Shown here in pieces: positions 23,511 to 35,942 of a stretch of 64,000 bases of DNA. Positions within the stretch are counted from its first letter, which is position 1. The number at the start of each line of letters is the position of its first letter. Source of the stretch: Phaeotremella fagi. Its lineage: Eukaryota; Basidiomycota; Tremellomycetes; Tremellales; Phaeotremellaceae. The notes beneath the pieces are model-generated. The model saw only the letters and a program-made list of their open reading frames with translations. It did not search any database and had not been told where the DNA came from. The stretch covers positions 1,488,001-1,552,000 of the forward strand of contig BCHU01000003.1 of NCBI GenBank assembly GCA_001599715.1, in the 5' to 3' direction. Made by a program: the position numbers and the translations under genes.

Positions 23511-23960
23511 GACTCGCGTGACGATGAAATTGTTTACAGGACCGATAAGATAAAACAGATGTCGATGCAATCTGAGACTCGCTCTTGAATTGACTGATTC
23601 CCTCGCTTCGATGGCTACGATTGATATAGATTATAGGTGAGAATATGAAATCCACTGAATTCAATAACAACAAATCATACTCTCTCTTTATCACATCACC
23701 TACTCTCCATCTCACCACCCACCACCCCCACCGGGATTCACCGTCGTCAAACTCAACCATCGATAAATTTATAAATAGGATGCCGATCCATGCCGTCTCG
23801 GCCGAAATCAGCTGGGGAGCATTTTCGGCCGCACGTTTATACCAGTGACTCTTGTCTTCAAGTACAAGTGACAAGTGACAAGTAAATTCTTCCAATACAG
23901 TAACATATAACGAATGCATATTGTGACAAGACTTATGACAATACCAAAAGCTAAAGAATT
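23511..23960. promoter_or_regulatory. Promoter of the MFS gene / 3' flank of the dehydratase gene
   Basis: The 450 bp contain a directly repeated AGTGACAAGTGACAAGT-type stretch near 23866-23882 and a CGG-CCG-rich segment near 23797-23830. No gene is seen. The small repeat could be a transcription-factor site cluster, but that is inference. Confidence 0.45.
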
Positions 23961-26127
23961 CTAATGACCAGCGGGTATAGGTGCTTCACCTTTAGCAGCA
24001 GCGACCCAATAAGAACCACCTGGGAAAGCGTAATCTTCCTTGGATTGATCGAACATCTCGATAGAGTAACCACCTTTTGGATCGGATGGGACGCTACGGA
24101 AGAATGTTAGTCCTACTGTAGTACGGGGTTTGGATTGATTGGACTTACTTATATCTACCTTCATCGTTGATTGAGACTGGGTAAAGGAAATGTTCGTGCA
24201 AGTGGCTGTAAGTTGTTAGCTATTTTCAGGTTGGATCATGTCGTAACTCACTCGACGAATTCAAGAACGTTACGTTCCATGTCACCGGAGACACAGATGT
24301 AGTCGATGAGGGATAAATGGATCTGGGTTTCGTCAGCCGCTATTCCATCCTATCAACACATCAACTTACGACGTATTCACAAAGACCAACACCACCAGCG
24401 TGAGGACAAACTGGAACACCGTATTTGGCGGACATCAACAAGACTGCCAAAACCTCATTGACACCACCAAGACGACAAGAGTCGATTTGGCAGACATCGA
24501 TAGCGTCGAGTTTGAGCAATTGTTTGAACATCATCTGGTGATTGTTAGTCTCAGTCTAATCAGGAGACTCCTCTAAAACTCACTCTGTTGTGAGCATGTT
24601 CACCAGTGGCGACACCGATACCATATGGTTTAAGAGCTTTTCTGATTTCAGCGTGTCCAACGGCGTCATCTGGAGCAGTTGGTTCTTCGATGAACCAAGG
24701 CTTGATAGGTTCGAGCTTTTTAACGTATTCAATAGCTTGAGAGACGTCCCAAACCTCTGCGACGTGCGTTAGCTCTATCACGATTGAATGAATTGGTTAG
24801 ACCCACGGTTAGCGTCGATCATCAAAACACAACCTGTTGGACCGGCGTTTTTGTTGGCGATGGATTCGGGTGAGATGGGTTTACGGTCTTTGGGCATATT
24901 CTTTGGGTCATCGATGATCGAACGGATGAGTTTACCACGACGAAGATCGTCATCGGAGTCAGCTCCGACCTTGAGCTGAACAAGGTGTCAGTTTTATCCG
25001 ATGATACGGTAGAGGAAACTGACCTTGAAATGGTTGAAACCTTGTTCAAGAGAGGATAATGTTAATTTTCTAACTTTCTCATCGGAGTAACCTGTACACA
25101 GAATAAGCTGCAGTTCTTTAAGAAACGCTTTATACTCACCGAGCCATCCAACACTGGTAGTGTAAGCTGGGTAACCACGCTTGATGACTTCGGCTTCTCT
25201 TGCCTTCTTTCCAGCCTCCTTGGCTTTGAGAAGAGCCAAAGCTTCCTCTTTAGTGATGGCATCGGTAATATATCTGAAAGCAGTGGCTTGAACGAATCTG
25301 GACCCGTTGTCAGCTAAAACGTCATCCACCTTCAACTGACGAAGACCTACTCTTCTGGGGTGAAGTCAACGATCAATTTCCATAAAGGCTTTCCACGGGC
25401 TTTAGCAAACATGTCCCAAAGAGCGTTTGAGATGGCAGCAGTAGCCAAGTGAATAACACCTTTCTCTGGACCAAGCCATCTGTGTTGTGGGTCGGCAACG
25501 ACTACAGGATGAATTGTCAGCAGGATACTTTGAGAGATTCGAAGGAACCTACGGAAACTCCAGAAAGCACCCATGTCAGCGAATATGGATTCAACGTCCA
25601 TTCCAACGATACGTTTTGCGACTTCGTTAATAGCGAAGCAGACCTAATAGTCTTGTTAGCTTGATCGGACGAGCTTTGCGATAAAGTAGGATTTACGATT
25701 TCGTTACCACGACCGATAGCTTTAGGGGATCAGCTTTGAAGTCCCTAGCTTGAGACAGGGAAACTCACTGAAAGTCATACCTTGACCTTTGAGGTCACCG
25801 GTAGTTTGGATATCAATGTAAGCAGCAGAATAGTCACATTCTTTGTTCCTGTGATGTCTGTCAGTTCATTCGCGAAGATATAGCGGGAGAGGAACTAACA
25901 TGGCATCTGTTCCGTCACCAGTAACATTCTGATCATGTCAATATCGAGTTTACCAGCTACAGCTTCCAGAGAATCAACTTACGGTTGGGAAACGAACATC
26001 TAAAGGAGATTGTTAGACTAGCTCTTCATTACGAGTAGGTGAAAAAAACAAAATGGCGGGAAGGAGATTGAAAGTCAAGTGGATACTTACCGTGAACTTT
26101 GAAACTTGCGATAGTAAGAGGAGCCAT
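23961..26127 (-). CDS. L-fuconate dehydratase-like enzyme (enolase superfamily)
   Basis: Predicted to remove water from a sugar acid such as L-fuconate, giving a 2-keto-3-deoxy acid; human ENOSF1 and bacterial FucD are the reference family. The start at 26127 gives [18 protein letters not shown]. The product is about 450 residues over a dozen introns. The N-terminal capping domain has YSAAYIDI and [15 protein letters not shown]. The barrel carries the KxK base pair in [16 protein letters not shown], metal ligands in [22 protein letters not shown] and [10 protein letters not shown], and the late histidine block [15 protein letters not shown]. All expected catalytic residues appear present, so I call it active. 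It ends PIPAGH at 23961. Galactonate or other sugar-acid substrates are alternatives. Confidence 0.9.
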
Positions 26128-26630
26128 TGTGTGATGAGTGGAGTGATTAGTTTGTTATGAAGATTAGAGGATTGATATAAGAATTCAAACTTTTAAAAGA
26201 AAGTTTCTGATAGAAGTTATATGTATAACAGGTGAACGTATAACAAACCAAGAAGATCATATAGTTGATACCATTCCAGACCAAAAATACACCGGTAACA
26301 GTCGGTACGAACGGAGAACGGCCCGGTGGGTGGATACGTACTATTAGCGGTCCGGTTTAACTTTGTTGCGCAACCTACTTGTCTTGCTGAGTTTGTGTTC
26401 AAAGAGTCTGCATATAAATATCAACAGTGACTTGTGTCTGTAGAGACACCTGGACTAGTGGACTTAAACGTCACTCACATAAAGCGCAAAGCTCAAAAAC
26501 ATGCAAGAAGAAAAAAACAGACAATCACCATCATAAACTGCATACTCGATACTTCAACTTCATCAAAAACGTACAAAACCTTCCCATTCAAGTCAGCCTA
26601 CGAGAAGTAGAACTAACCTCTAGAACCAAG
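26128..26630. promoter_or_regulatory. Promoter of the fuconate dehydratase gene
   Basis: About 500 bp upstream of the dehydratase ATG and downstream of the CipC-like gene's stop. Contains CCGGTTT/CGGTCCG motifs near 26321-26357. Short frames here lack family features. Confidence 0.5.
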
Positions 26631-27225
26631 TTAAGATTGGTAATCGTCTTCGGTGAGAGCTTCTTGAGCTTGTTTAGCGGCTTCACGTTTAGCACGTTCT
26701 CTGTCGATGAAGTCGAGACCTTTGGTTTCGACGACCTTGGTGGAAGTGTCAGTGAGGGTATTGGATTATACGTTTGGACTTACTCTGTCAACAAGACCTC
26801 CGGCGATACCAGCGAGGATTTCTTTGGCTTGAGCGTGGGAATCTGGTTTACCATTGGCGGCACAGTGGTCTTCGTAGCTGTTGTTATGAGGTCAGTGGTG
26901 GGAACGTCGTAGAGGGGATCAGAGAGAGGGGAGTCCCTAATGAAAGGGAAACCCATTTGAAAATGGTTGATGAAAACAGAAGATCTCGAGATATATCAAC
27001 TCACGCTTTCAAGGCTTCGTAAGCGACACCCCCACCCAATAATTCGTGAGAAAGTTCAGCTTCGTGTGGCTAGGTAGTATAGTCAGTTAGTATTCAAGTC
27101 AAAAGAATTAAGATTGGGTGATGGAGGTGATGACGAGGATGTGGGAAGAGAAGAGAGACTGAAAGACTCACTTGAGCGTTTTGGTATTGGTCGTAAGTAC
27201 CTTGGAGTTGATCGTAGTTTGGCAT
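26631..27225 (-). CDS. CipC-like small protein (DUF3759 type)
   Basis: Small conserved fungal protein related to concanamycin-induced protein C, often strongly expressed in stress or in hyphae; its molecular role is not known. Four exons are joined: MPNYDQLQGTYDQYQNAQ, PHEAELSHELLGGGVAYEAL, YEDHCAANGKPDSHAQAK and the rest, and VETKGLDFIDRERAK to a TAA at 26631. The total is about 104 residues. The family features are the HEAELSHELLGGGVAYEA and AKEILAGIAGG blocks. The start is the ATG at 27225. Confidence 0.85.
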
Positions 27226-28434
27226 ATTGATAAGATGTTTTTTGTGTTGGTTTGGTTGGTTCGTTAAAAGAATGAAATGAAATTTATGAATGAAAGAGTG
27301 GATTGAGGAAAGAAGAGAAATGGGAGGATTTCAAGCAGATACTTATACCTCATGAACGAGCTTTGACCCATCTCGAGATTGATTGAAAGGAACCTCACCT
27401 CGAGGTCAGTGTGTGGTATGGGATTGGTTGCTGCTTTTTGTACTGTCGTTGACAACGAGGGGTACACAGTTTAATTAGCTTCACACAGATCTCTTTGTAT
27501 GATTATGATTCCGAAATCTGCGTCATTGATGCTGCTTGAGCGGTGCTTTAGTCTTTCACACGTTCTATTTTTTGATCAGGTCTGGCCAAAAGGTCCTTTT
27601 CGAGGTCAAGGGATTGTTATGAAGATCTGAGTGTACGATTGGTGCCGTTGACGTTTCACAAGCAACAATGTGGTGTCGACATAATGTTTTCAACAAAAGA
27701 GTCTGGTAGCTGGTAAGCGAAAATGTCAAGGTTTCTGTGATAAGAGAAATATACAGTCAACAACTGGACAATTCTGCCCAGTAGGTATATGATTCGAAGG
27801 TATCTTAGTATCAAGCTTGATTTGATACCCATTTTTTTTTGTGGCGAAATGGCATCGTTTTCCTCGTGAATTCTCACTTTCCAATCAAAAATGTGATACT
27901 CAAGAATGTTCAGTATGGAGAAGGTCAAAGTACTGAGGTTGCTTTGAACTTAACCTTGGTCAATGGAGTTTTGCATTCACCGTCAAAGCTGTGCCACTTC
28001 TCGGGCTAATGTTTTTTCGGACACGGCGTTATGTCTAATGCCAAGAAGCTTAGCAAGTTTACTTCACTAAGAGTCTTGTGAGAGTAAAGATGCATATGAA
28101 ATGGGGAGAAGTGAATGCATGTGTTAGCAGTCGGTTCCACTGCATCCTGTCACCTCCTCGCCAACGTAGTAGCGGTTAGCGGCTAGCATATGCCAACAAC
28201 GTCTTATGGATTCCATTTAAGTGAATAAACTCGAAGAATGATAGTAAAGTACGCACTCCAATTCCACATGACGTGCCAAGCGTATGACGATGCTGTGTCT
28301 TGGATGCTTGTACAATGTACCAATTTGTCTCGTCTCATCTCCTTTCATACTTAAACTAACTTATATTTCGAGTTTCAAATCTCATCATCCTCATTCTCTT
28401 CATTTTTATCACGATACATTCCATCTAACCCATC
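27226..28434. promoter_or_regulatory. 1.2 kb divergent intergenic region
   Basis: This is the shared upstream region of the CipC-like gene and the small membrane protein gene. It is unusually long for this window. A pyrimidine-rich stretch runs just before 28434, as is usual for leaders here. The minus-strand open frame near 27656-27928 does not begin with ATG and has no family look. I see no gene. Confidence 0.5.
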
Positions 28435-29223
28435 ATGTCAAACAGATGTTATTCATATTACTACGGTAAGTCAATTGACCATTCCCAGATGGTTTGTTTA
28501 CGTCAAAACCTTCGCCACCCGATCGATTTTTATTTTTCTTCTTTTTTCGATTCATCCACTGACTCGTAATATTTATAGGTTATTATGATTGTGGTATTTC
28601 GAACGGTGCAAGAATAGGTATCGGGATTGGAGTAGCAGTTGGAGTCTTATTCTTGATAGGATTATGTTCATACTGGCGTAGACGGTAAGTCCCTCCTTCA
28701 CCAAAATCGGAAAATCTCAATTACATAAGACTGAAAAATCATCTATAGTCAATTACGATCTCAATTCGCTAAATACCGTCCACCAGTATTACCATACCAA
28801 AACAACCCTACCAACAACCAATTCGCAAACAACCCACCGCCTCCACCACCGGGCTCATGGAATCCAAATGGCCAATCCACATTCGGTGGTAATCCATATG
28901 GAAACAACCCTAACCCACCTCCTCAGACTTATCAACCTTCGATGGCTGGACAGTATGGTCAACAACGTGAAGTTGAACCTGTTAACACTGGTGTAAGCGG
29001 TGGTGATCATGAACATGGTTATGAATGGGAACAGGCTAGGGAGGCTGAACGATTGGAACGGGAACAGAATAACGGGGTTGCTCCTCCTGGATACGACGTT
29101 TCTTCTTGTAAGTTAAAAGTTAATCTTGTGAGGTGATATGATGACTGACTGTGAACGTCTTTTTTAGCTAATGGAACGACTTATGCTCCACCCCCAGGTG
29201 CTCCACCAACAAAACATAGTTAA
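28435..29223 (+). CDS. Small single-pass, proline-rich membrane protein (RCR-like?)
   Basis: Four exons give about 182 residues. The N-terminus is short with tyrosines and cysteines (MSNRCYSYYYGYYDCG), followed by one hydrophobic helix (IGIGIGVAVGVLFLIGLCSY, about residues 24-43) with a WRRR stop-transfer signal. The remaining cytosolic tail is rich in N, P and G, with PPPPPPG, two PPGY/PPPG patches (VAPPGYDVSS, YAPPPGAPPTKHS) and an acidic helical segment (EWEQAREAERLEREQ). The arrangement resembles fungal Rcr1/Rcr2-type proteins, which adapt the ubiquitin ligase Rsp5 through PPxY-like motifs. I see PPGY-type patches rather than a clean PPxY, so this is only a suggestion. Confidence 0.72.
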
Positions 29224-29640
29224 ATGTCACCAATCACGCAGATATGATTCGTCTGTTTTCCTTCTTTTTAGATACCAATATCGAGTTTTGTAGATTGAAC
29301 AATAATGCAATTAGTATACGGATCTGAATGAAGGGTGTTTTTCTTGGAATAAGTCGTCTGAGTCTAACAGAAAACTTAATGTGGCGCGTAGACACAGACG
29401 TATACATTTACCAGTCTTGTGCTATCACCAGAACTTCAACTACCAAGCGACAGATGTCGATCGAACGTTGACCACAGTCATGATTCATAAAGTAAAGTGA
29501 ACGGAACTGATCGCCAGATCCCAATAGTCACCATCAAAAAACATGAACCACATGAAAAATTTCCTTTTGTTTACGCGTTCAACGAAGACAACAAACAAAT
29601 CATTTCATGTACTCAATCTTTGACCATTGACAATTGACAA
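29224..29640. promoter_or_regulatory. Upstream region of paralog gene F1
   Basis: The 417 bp include the 3' flank of the membrane protein gene and the promoter of F1. No gene is seen. Confidence 0.45.
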
Positions 29641-30263
29641 ATGACAGTCCTAGTTCCAGAACAAATCAGAGACGTCCTCATTAAATTAGATTTACTTCAT
29701 TCAGAATTCTTTGGTGAGAAATTACGTTCGTCGGATAAGTGTTTGAATCAATATTTGGTACGTCAAGTTTACAGTATACCCAGACGGAATTATCTTTGAG
29801 GCTGAATTTAAATCGATTTAGAACGGTGGTATAGGATTTTTGACTGATGAGATCTTCTGTCAAGCTTTGGCTTATAGGAGTGTTTCCACGTATGTCTTCT
29901 TTTTAAAAATCAACCTGAGCTGACTTTGTAGTTATCTGATCGAATGTAAATTCAAGAGAATCAATCCGTTGTTCAACAAACCTAAAGAAACTTTGAGGGA
30001 GATTATACGAGAGCATTTTTTAATGGTAAGTTTTGGTTAGATAGAATGGTATATGTCGATTGACATTTTGGTTAAGGCTATTGATCGAGGTTTTGATCCG
30101 ATCTTGATACGTCCTCTGACTTGGGTGAGTCCGATGCGTTTACCACTCATTATATATCTGTACATCTGTTTACACCCATTTATCATTTCAGTCAATCGTT
30201 TCTGGGAAAATTTTGAATTTCTGTTGGAGATATCTTGAAGAAATCAATTTTGGGATTTTGTGA
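29641..30263 (+). CDS. Unknown small protein F1, paralog of the neighbouring minus-strand gene
   Basis: Five exons give 132 residues: MTVLVPEQIRDVLIKLDL opens exon 1, then exons of 23, 31, 16 and 23 residues. I recognise no domain. Conserved with its neighbour F2 are LTDEIFCQALAYRSVSTYLI in exons 2-3 (against ITPLNFAQALAYNGVQLYLD), the following EC, and FDPILIRPL in exon 4 (against FPPFIFIQRPL). Exon 4 starts after an unusual AAG acceptor (TTGGTTAAG near 30076), a choice supported by F2's exon length. No signal peptide or membrane helix is obvious. It is tail to tail with F2, 125 bp apart. Confidence 0.62.
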
Positions 30264-30388
30264 AGACGTAAGGGCTGTTTGATATTTCTTGGGGACGATT
30301 GTAGAAATAGTATGGTACATATAAATAGGTATCAATTCTGAATTACTACCAGATCATCCCATCCAACGCACCATCTCCACCTTCAGCA

Positions 30389-30951
30389 TCAAACCTCATA
30401 ATCGATATCAACGAAATAATTCTTTGCCAACATCAACCCATCTCTGAAAATCATTGCCTAGATACAAGTCAGTTCATATCTCAACAATCCATACGACACA
30501 CTCACCAGTGGTCGTTGAATGAAAATAAACGGTGGGAACTGTTTTGAATTCATCTATATTCATTGTCAGTCTTGGATTTTCGAGTCAAACCGGATGAAGC
30601 CCTTACATAATCGTAATATTCGAAATTGAAATCGTTCCATCGTTCTTCCCCTTCGACTAGATCAGGTATTTTACCGTTCTCACGACATTCGTCGAGGTAT
30701 CTATGGGATTTAAATTTCAACCATGCGTAGTCGTGATGAATGAAATTCTGAATTGGGACTTACAGTTGGACTCCGTTGTAGGCAAGGGCTTGAGCAAAGT
30801 TTAACGGGGTGATCAAATCGAATTTACCTTGCTACATGAGATCGTCGATTGAAGTTTGAGGTTGTGATAGAAAATTTTGGATGTTACTTACCTCCAGAGC
30901 TATTGCTACCAATTCGGAAGCTTGACGAAGTTGATCTCGATAAGTTGCCAT
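30389..30951 (-). CDS. Unknown small protein F2, paralog of the neighbouring plus-strand gene
   Basis: Five exons give 112 residues: MATYRDQLRQASELVAIALE (20), then 23, 31, 16 and 22. The second and third introns fall at the same codon and the same phase as in F1 (the phase 2 intron splits the residue before YL). The middle exons have identical lengths. The final exon reads AMIFRDGLMLAKNYFVDIDY, matching SIVSGKILNFCWRYLEEI in F1 in pattern only. Start ATG at 30951, stop TGA at 30389. Function unknown; the proteins look helical and soluble. Confidence 0.62.
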
Positions 30952-32498
30952 TTGAATGTCGAGCCCAAGAATATATCTGCAGGAGGTTTTTTTTTTTGAG
31001 ATGTAAAAGAAACAACTAATTCGACATGAAGAATCAAGAAGACTATTGTTATATAAGTTTCGCCATTCAAATAGATATTGAATCTAAAAAAGAAATCAAC
31101 GAAAAAACTTCACTGGTCATCTGCTCCACCTTACCCCTTAACCCCCCGCTATTGATATTGCATATTGGGACCTGTTTCCATTTTAAGGATTTAAGCATTG
31201 ACATTTTTTTAATTATCGCTAAGATAATTTCGCACCATTCATGTGATGTTGAATTTCGAGAAACGTGTATGATGAATCAATCAAATCACGCAACTCAATC
31301 CTCCTTTAAAATGTCCTTTGTGGCTCGCCACATTCGAGTTTCTTATTTCTTATTGAACGACAGCCTACAATCAATCTCCTAAAACATTCTATCATTTGGT
31401 AAGTTCTTTTTCATGCTCATTGATACCGTGTCTTTCATTTTAAGTATTATCTTAGTTGTGTGATCGATGTGATTCGAATTTTAATTATCCTACAATTCTA
31501 GGTACAAGTTTGATGGCTACCTTTGATCTATGGCCTGTCTCAGATCTCGCATCCGTCTCTGCTTCTTTGCACCGCATAAAACACGTTGAAGCTGGAAGGC
31601 TCATCGAGCGATTTAAGTTGAATTCGAAATACTTATTTCGGCTGCAGAGCAATGCAATGCAATCATCTTCGTTGTACAGGTCCAAAATACAAATGATAGC
31701 CTCCTTTCGAGCTAAGGGATGCTTTGTTGGTTGGATGTAACACTCTTTGGATTTGATTTCCTACCTTCATCCTGTTTGACAAGATAGACTTCCGCATTAT
31801 GATCGGAGGAACAAACTTACCACCCCTTTTGACCTCGTTTCCTAGTAAACTGTTTCAAGTGACGGATCCAATTTTCTGTTCTTATGGTGCAGCCTTTCTG
31901 GGGAGTATCTTCTTGTCCAATTACAACTATATCTACCGATCTTACTCTCTGCTGGTATATTCATTCCTAGCAATGCAAGCATTCTAGATATCCTCTTGAC
32001 TTCACTTAACCTTAACAAGTACTGCAACCTACTCACTCACTCTTAATTAACAGCAATTCCCACGTTTACGAGACTGACGTCACTCATGTTCAGGAACATT
32101 ACCGCTTTTGGGGATGTCGAGGTTACCACGACACGAGTAGGTAAGTGATGCTTGGACAAAGGAAACTGGAAGCTGCTTAAGGATTTAGTATTCATACTCT
32201 ACATATAACATAACATACTTATTGTATCACCTTCGTGTATCTAGTAATCTCTAACTCTACTTCTGTGTCTACACCTGCTCCTACTCCCGTCTCTCACCAC
32301 AACCCAACCTTCTCATCAATCAGTGAGTTCCCTCCTCAACCACAAAAACCTACACCAACTGACATCACTTTCCCTTCTTCCATTCTTCCTTTCCTTCCTT
32401 CATCCCACTTCTCATCTTCCATCTCCACCTTGAATTTTCTTAGATAAACAGAAGCTGCACCACATTCTTTCCTTCCCACCCCAACCCCACTCACCATC
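30952..32498. promoter_or_regulatory. 1.5 kb intergenic region upstream of the trehalose phosphatase gene
   Basis: Longest gap in the window. It contains CCCCT-type (STRE-like) sites near 31134-31146 and 31826-31832, and an extended C/T-rich stretch from about 32228 to 32498 leading to the ATG. Stress-element control would suit a trehalose gene, but both sites are distant. Open frames (such as 31456-31740) do not start with ATG and have no family features. A non-coding transcript cannot be excluded. Confidence 0.5.
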
Positions 32499-35400
32499 AT
32501 GGACTCTATGCACCCAGACCCAGCACCTCTCCCACCACCTTCACTCTCAGATTTACGAAGTCAAGTTGCTAGGTTAGAAGCAGCACATAAAGCCAAAGGT
32601 CTTCCGTTATCAGGAAGAATCATTCATCTATGTCATCATCTACCTGTTGAAATCGTTAGAATCGTTCCACCAACTTCACCAGCTGATGGTGGTGGAGGTG
32701 GAACGTTCACTGGAGTTCTTTCACCACCTCTAACACCAGAGTTCAAACCTGAAGACGTCGATCCTAAAGTCGAAAGCTCTGATGCCAGATGGAAGATTCA
32801 CGGTAGAAGAGGTCACACAGCTATGATCTCTGGTATGAGAAGTCTTTCAGAATCTCACGAACAGTTGGTCATCGCCTGGACAGGTGAAGTTTTACTTCAA
32901 CCTTCTTCACCCCCTCCAGTTGAAGGTGAACAATTGATGGTTTTCGCCGGTCAATTCGATGACAAAGAGAAGAAGGAAATCGAAAGTGAATTGAAACATT
33001 TCAGTGATGTCGAAGTTGAACAGGAGAAATGTGGTCGTTTAACTTATGTTCCTGTTTTCGTTCCACCTGAAGTTAGTAAAGGCCATTATGAAGGTTACTG
33101 TAAAACCAGTGAGTGAATCTTTCTGATCGGAAGCTGACGTTAGCTCTATGGCCATTATTCCATTATCTCCTTTGGCTCGATTCAACCTCTACAGTCCCAT
33201 CACCCGACCCATCTTGGATAGCTTACGAAAAGACAAATGCTCTATTCGCAGCTCGTGCAGCCGAAATCTATCGTCCAGGAGATTTAATCATCGTTCATGA
33301 CTATCATCTCTTGTTAGCACCTAAAATGATTAGAGAATCTCTAGGTCAAGCTTCACACCCTTCAGGTGGTTGGGGTACAGTCACACCATCTCCTGCGGCT
33401 AATGACAGAAAGGGTATGGATTGGGAAGCTCAAGATAAGGGTAGATTAGAGAAACTCGGTGGATTCTTGGGTAACGCAGCTGCTCACCTCAGTCATCTTG
33501 GTACAAATTCAGGTTCCCATACACCTCATGATCACAAGGAGGCTGATATAATGATTGGGATGTTCATTCATACCCCATGGCCATCTTCCGAAGTCTTTCG
33601 TTGTTTACCCAGTGAGTCAAAGTTCCATTTCATATCAAAACAAATCTGATGATACCCAGAGCGTAAAGAAATCCTTGAAGGAATGCTTGGTTCCAATCAC
33701 GTTTCTTTCCAAACATACTCCTACTCTCGTCATTTCGTTTCAACCTGTATCAGAGTTTGCGGTTTCGAATCGACTGCTGGTGGTATCGACGCCAACGGTC
33801 AAGTAACAGCTGTTGGATACTGTCCAATCGGGATTGATATCAAACGTGTATCTCATGATAGAGATCAACCAGGTGTCGGACCAAAAGTCGCAGCTTTACG
33901 TCAACTTTACAAGGACAAGAAAATCATCATGGGTAGAGAGAAACTCGACGTCGCTAAAGGTGTTTACAACAAACTTCAGGCTTTCGAGAAATTCCTTCAA
34001 GTTTATCCTGAATGGAGAGGCAAGGTTGTTTTGATTCAAGTTACTACACCTGCTTTATCCGAATCTCCCAAATTAGAAAGAATGGTCGCTGAGTTGGTTA
34101 GTCATATTAACGGGACTTACGGTAGTTTGGACTTCACCCCTGTTCATCATTAGTGAGTAGGAATTTTGACTTGGGAGCCTTTAGCTAACATCCCTTTAGC
34201 CACCAAGCTATTGATCGGGATGAATACTTTGGTCTTCTTTCCGTCGCTGATTTAGCTCTAATCACATCCCTTCGTGACGGTATGAACACGACTTCCATGG
34301 AATTCATCCTTTGTCAAGACAAGACCAACAAATCACCCCTCGTCCTCTCAGAATTCATGGGAACAGCGTCATCTTTCCAATCAGCTCTTCAAATCAATCC
34401 TCACGATCTGTTAGGTGTTTCTGACGCCATCCACAAAGGTCTTACAATGAGTGACGAAGAGAAAGCAGAGAGACATGCCAGTCTCTATAGCAGTGTTGTT
34501 GGTCATACGAGTCATACCTGGGCTGCGACCGTTGTTAAACAATTATTAGAAAACGTCGGTGGTGAACACACAGCTCATCAAACTCCAGCTTTAGACTTTT
34601 CGGTACTGGCTACCGGCTACAAGAAGGCTAAAAAACGTTTGATGTTGTTCGACTACGATGTGAGTGGAGGATTTTGGCGATTTCTGATATGGATACTGAT
34701 GAATTCCTGCTTCTTAGGGTACCCTCACCCCTATTGTCAAAGTTCCATCTCATGCAATTCCAACTGAAAGGACAAGAAACGCGATTGCAGCCTTAGCCGC
34801 TGATCCCAAAAACGTAGTGTTCTTGATCTCAGGCAGAGATGGTGATTTCTTAGAGGAACATTGGGGGATGGTAAAGAATCTAGGAATGTCTGCTGAGCAC
34901 GGTAGTTTCGTCAAGAGTCCTGATGAAGGTGAATGGACCAACATGACTGAACAATTGGATATGAGTTGGATGTCTGAGGTGGAAGATATTTTCCGTTATT
35001 ACACTGAGGTAGGTGCAGTTGTAGGTTGTCTGATATGATACTGATTTCGTGATAGCGTACGACTGGTTCGACGATAGAAGTTAAAAAAGCTTCCATCACT
35101 TGGCATTACCGTAATTCCGATCCTGACTTTGGGTAGGTACAGCTCTTTATGCTGCGAGTTCGAAGCTGATTAAGGAATCAGTGAATTCCAATGTAAACAG
35201 GCTTTGGATCTCCTTGAAAGTAGTTTGGCTCCTAGAAGACCTATCGAGGGTGAGTTTTGATCAAGTTTCTCAGCTGATATGGTAGTTCTTGTTGGAAAAA
35301 AGAACCTCGAAGTTAGACCTTTGGCTATCAACAAAGGAGAAATCGTCAAGAGATTAATGTATGAGAACCCAGATGCGGATTTCATTTTCTGTGCAGGAGA

Positions 35401-35737
35401 TGATAAGGTGAGTTTAAGACCTGCTAAGCAATGAACTATACTAACGAATCCACAGACCGACGAAGACATGTTCAGATCACTCAGAACAGTCTTCCCACCA
35501 GGTGGACCAACAAAAGATGAACCAGTAATCCTACGTCCACCTGTAGCGATAACCTCCGCAATGGAACCCGAAGATGCGGAAGAATTACCAGACGTAACTC
35601 TACTGGTCACACCACAAGATATCTTCGCTACTACCGTTGGACCACCCGCTAAAAAGACACTTGCAGGTTGGCACGTCACTTGTCCAGAAGAAGTTGTTGA
35701 AAGTATGGAACATCTGCTAGAAGGTTTGAATAATTAG
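32499..35737 (+). CDS. TPS2: Trehalose-6-phosphate phosphatase (Tps2 type)
   Basis: Second enzyme of trehalose synthesis: removes phosphate from trehalose-6-phosphate in the cytosol, part of the trehalose synthase complex. About 930 residues over nine or so introns. The N-terminal half is a GT20 (synthase-like) domain: HDYHLLLAPKMIRE near 33300, HTPWPSSEVFRCLP near 33570, GREKLDVAKGVYNKL near 33940, and DGMNTTSMEFI near 34280. In Tps2 proteins this half is usually structural. The C-terminal HAD phosphatase carries motif I LMLFDYD/GTLTPIVK (split by an intron at 34660-34718), LISGRDGDFLEEHW, AEHGSF and CAGDDKTDEDMF (near 35400-35470). All HAD aspartates are present. Start ATG at 32499 follows a long pyrimidine-rich leader. 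Confidence 0.95.
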
Positions 35738-35942
35738 GTGTTTTATAGATGAGGTTTGGATTTGGGTTTGGATTTGGATTCTGGAATGAAAATAAAAACT
35801 TCACAAGCCCTGCTTGTTCACACTCTACAAAGTTTCGTTTTTAGTTTACCAGTGTACACGAATTCTCTAAATTATGCATTGTTACAATAAGTGTACTCGT
35901 ACGTATAGCAGTGGTCATACAAATCCTCATAAACCCAAATAA

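Noticed and set aside
23511..23570. N-terminal extension of the MFS transporter starting upstream of 23510
   Set aside because: The extension would need a TTG start; the ATG at 23510 is the first usable one.
27656..27928. Minus-strand 90-codon frame in the 1.2 kb gap
   Set aside because: Starts at TTG; no family look; AT-rich non-coding character.
31456..31740. Plus-strand 94-codon frame upstream of the trehalose phosphatase gene
   Set aside because: Begins with TTG rather than ATG and has no protein features; counted as intergenic.
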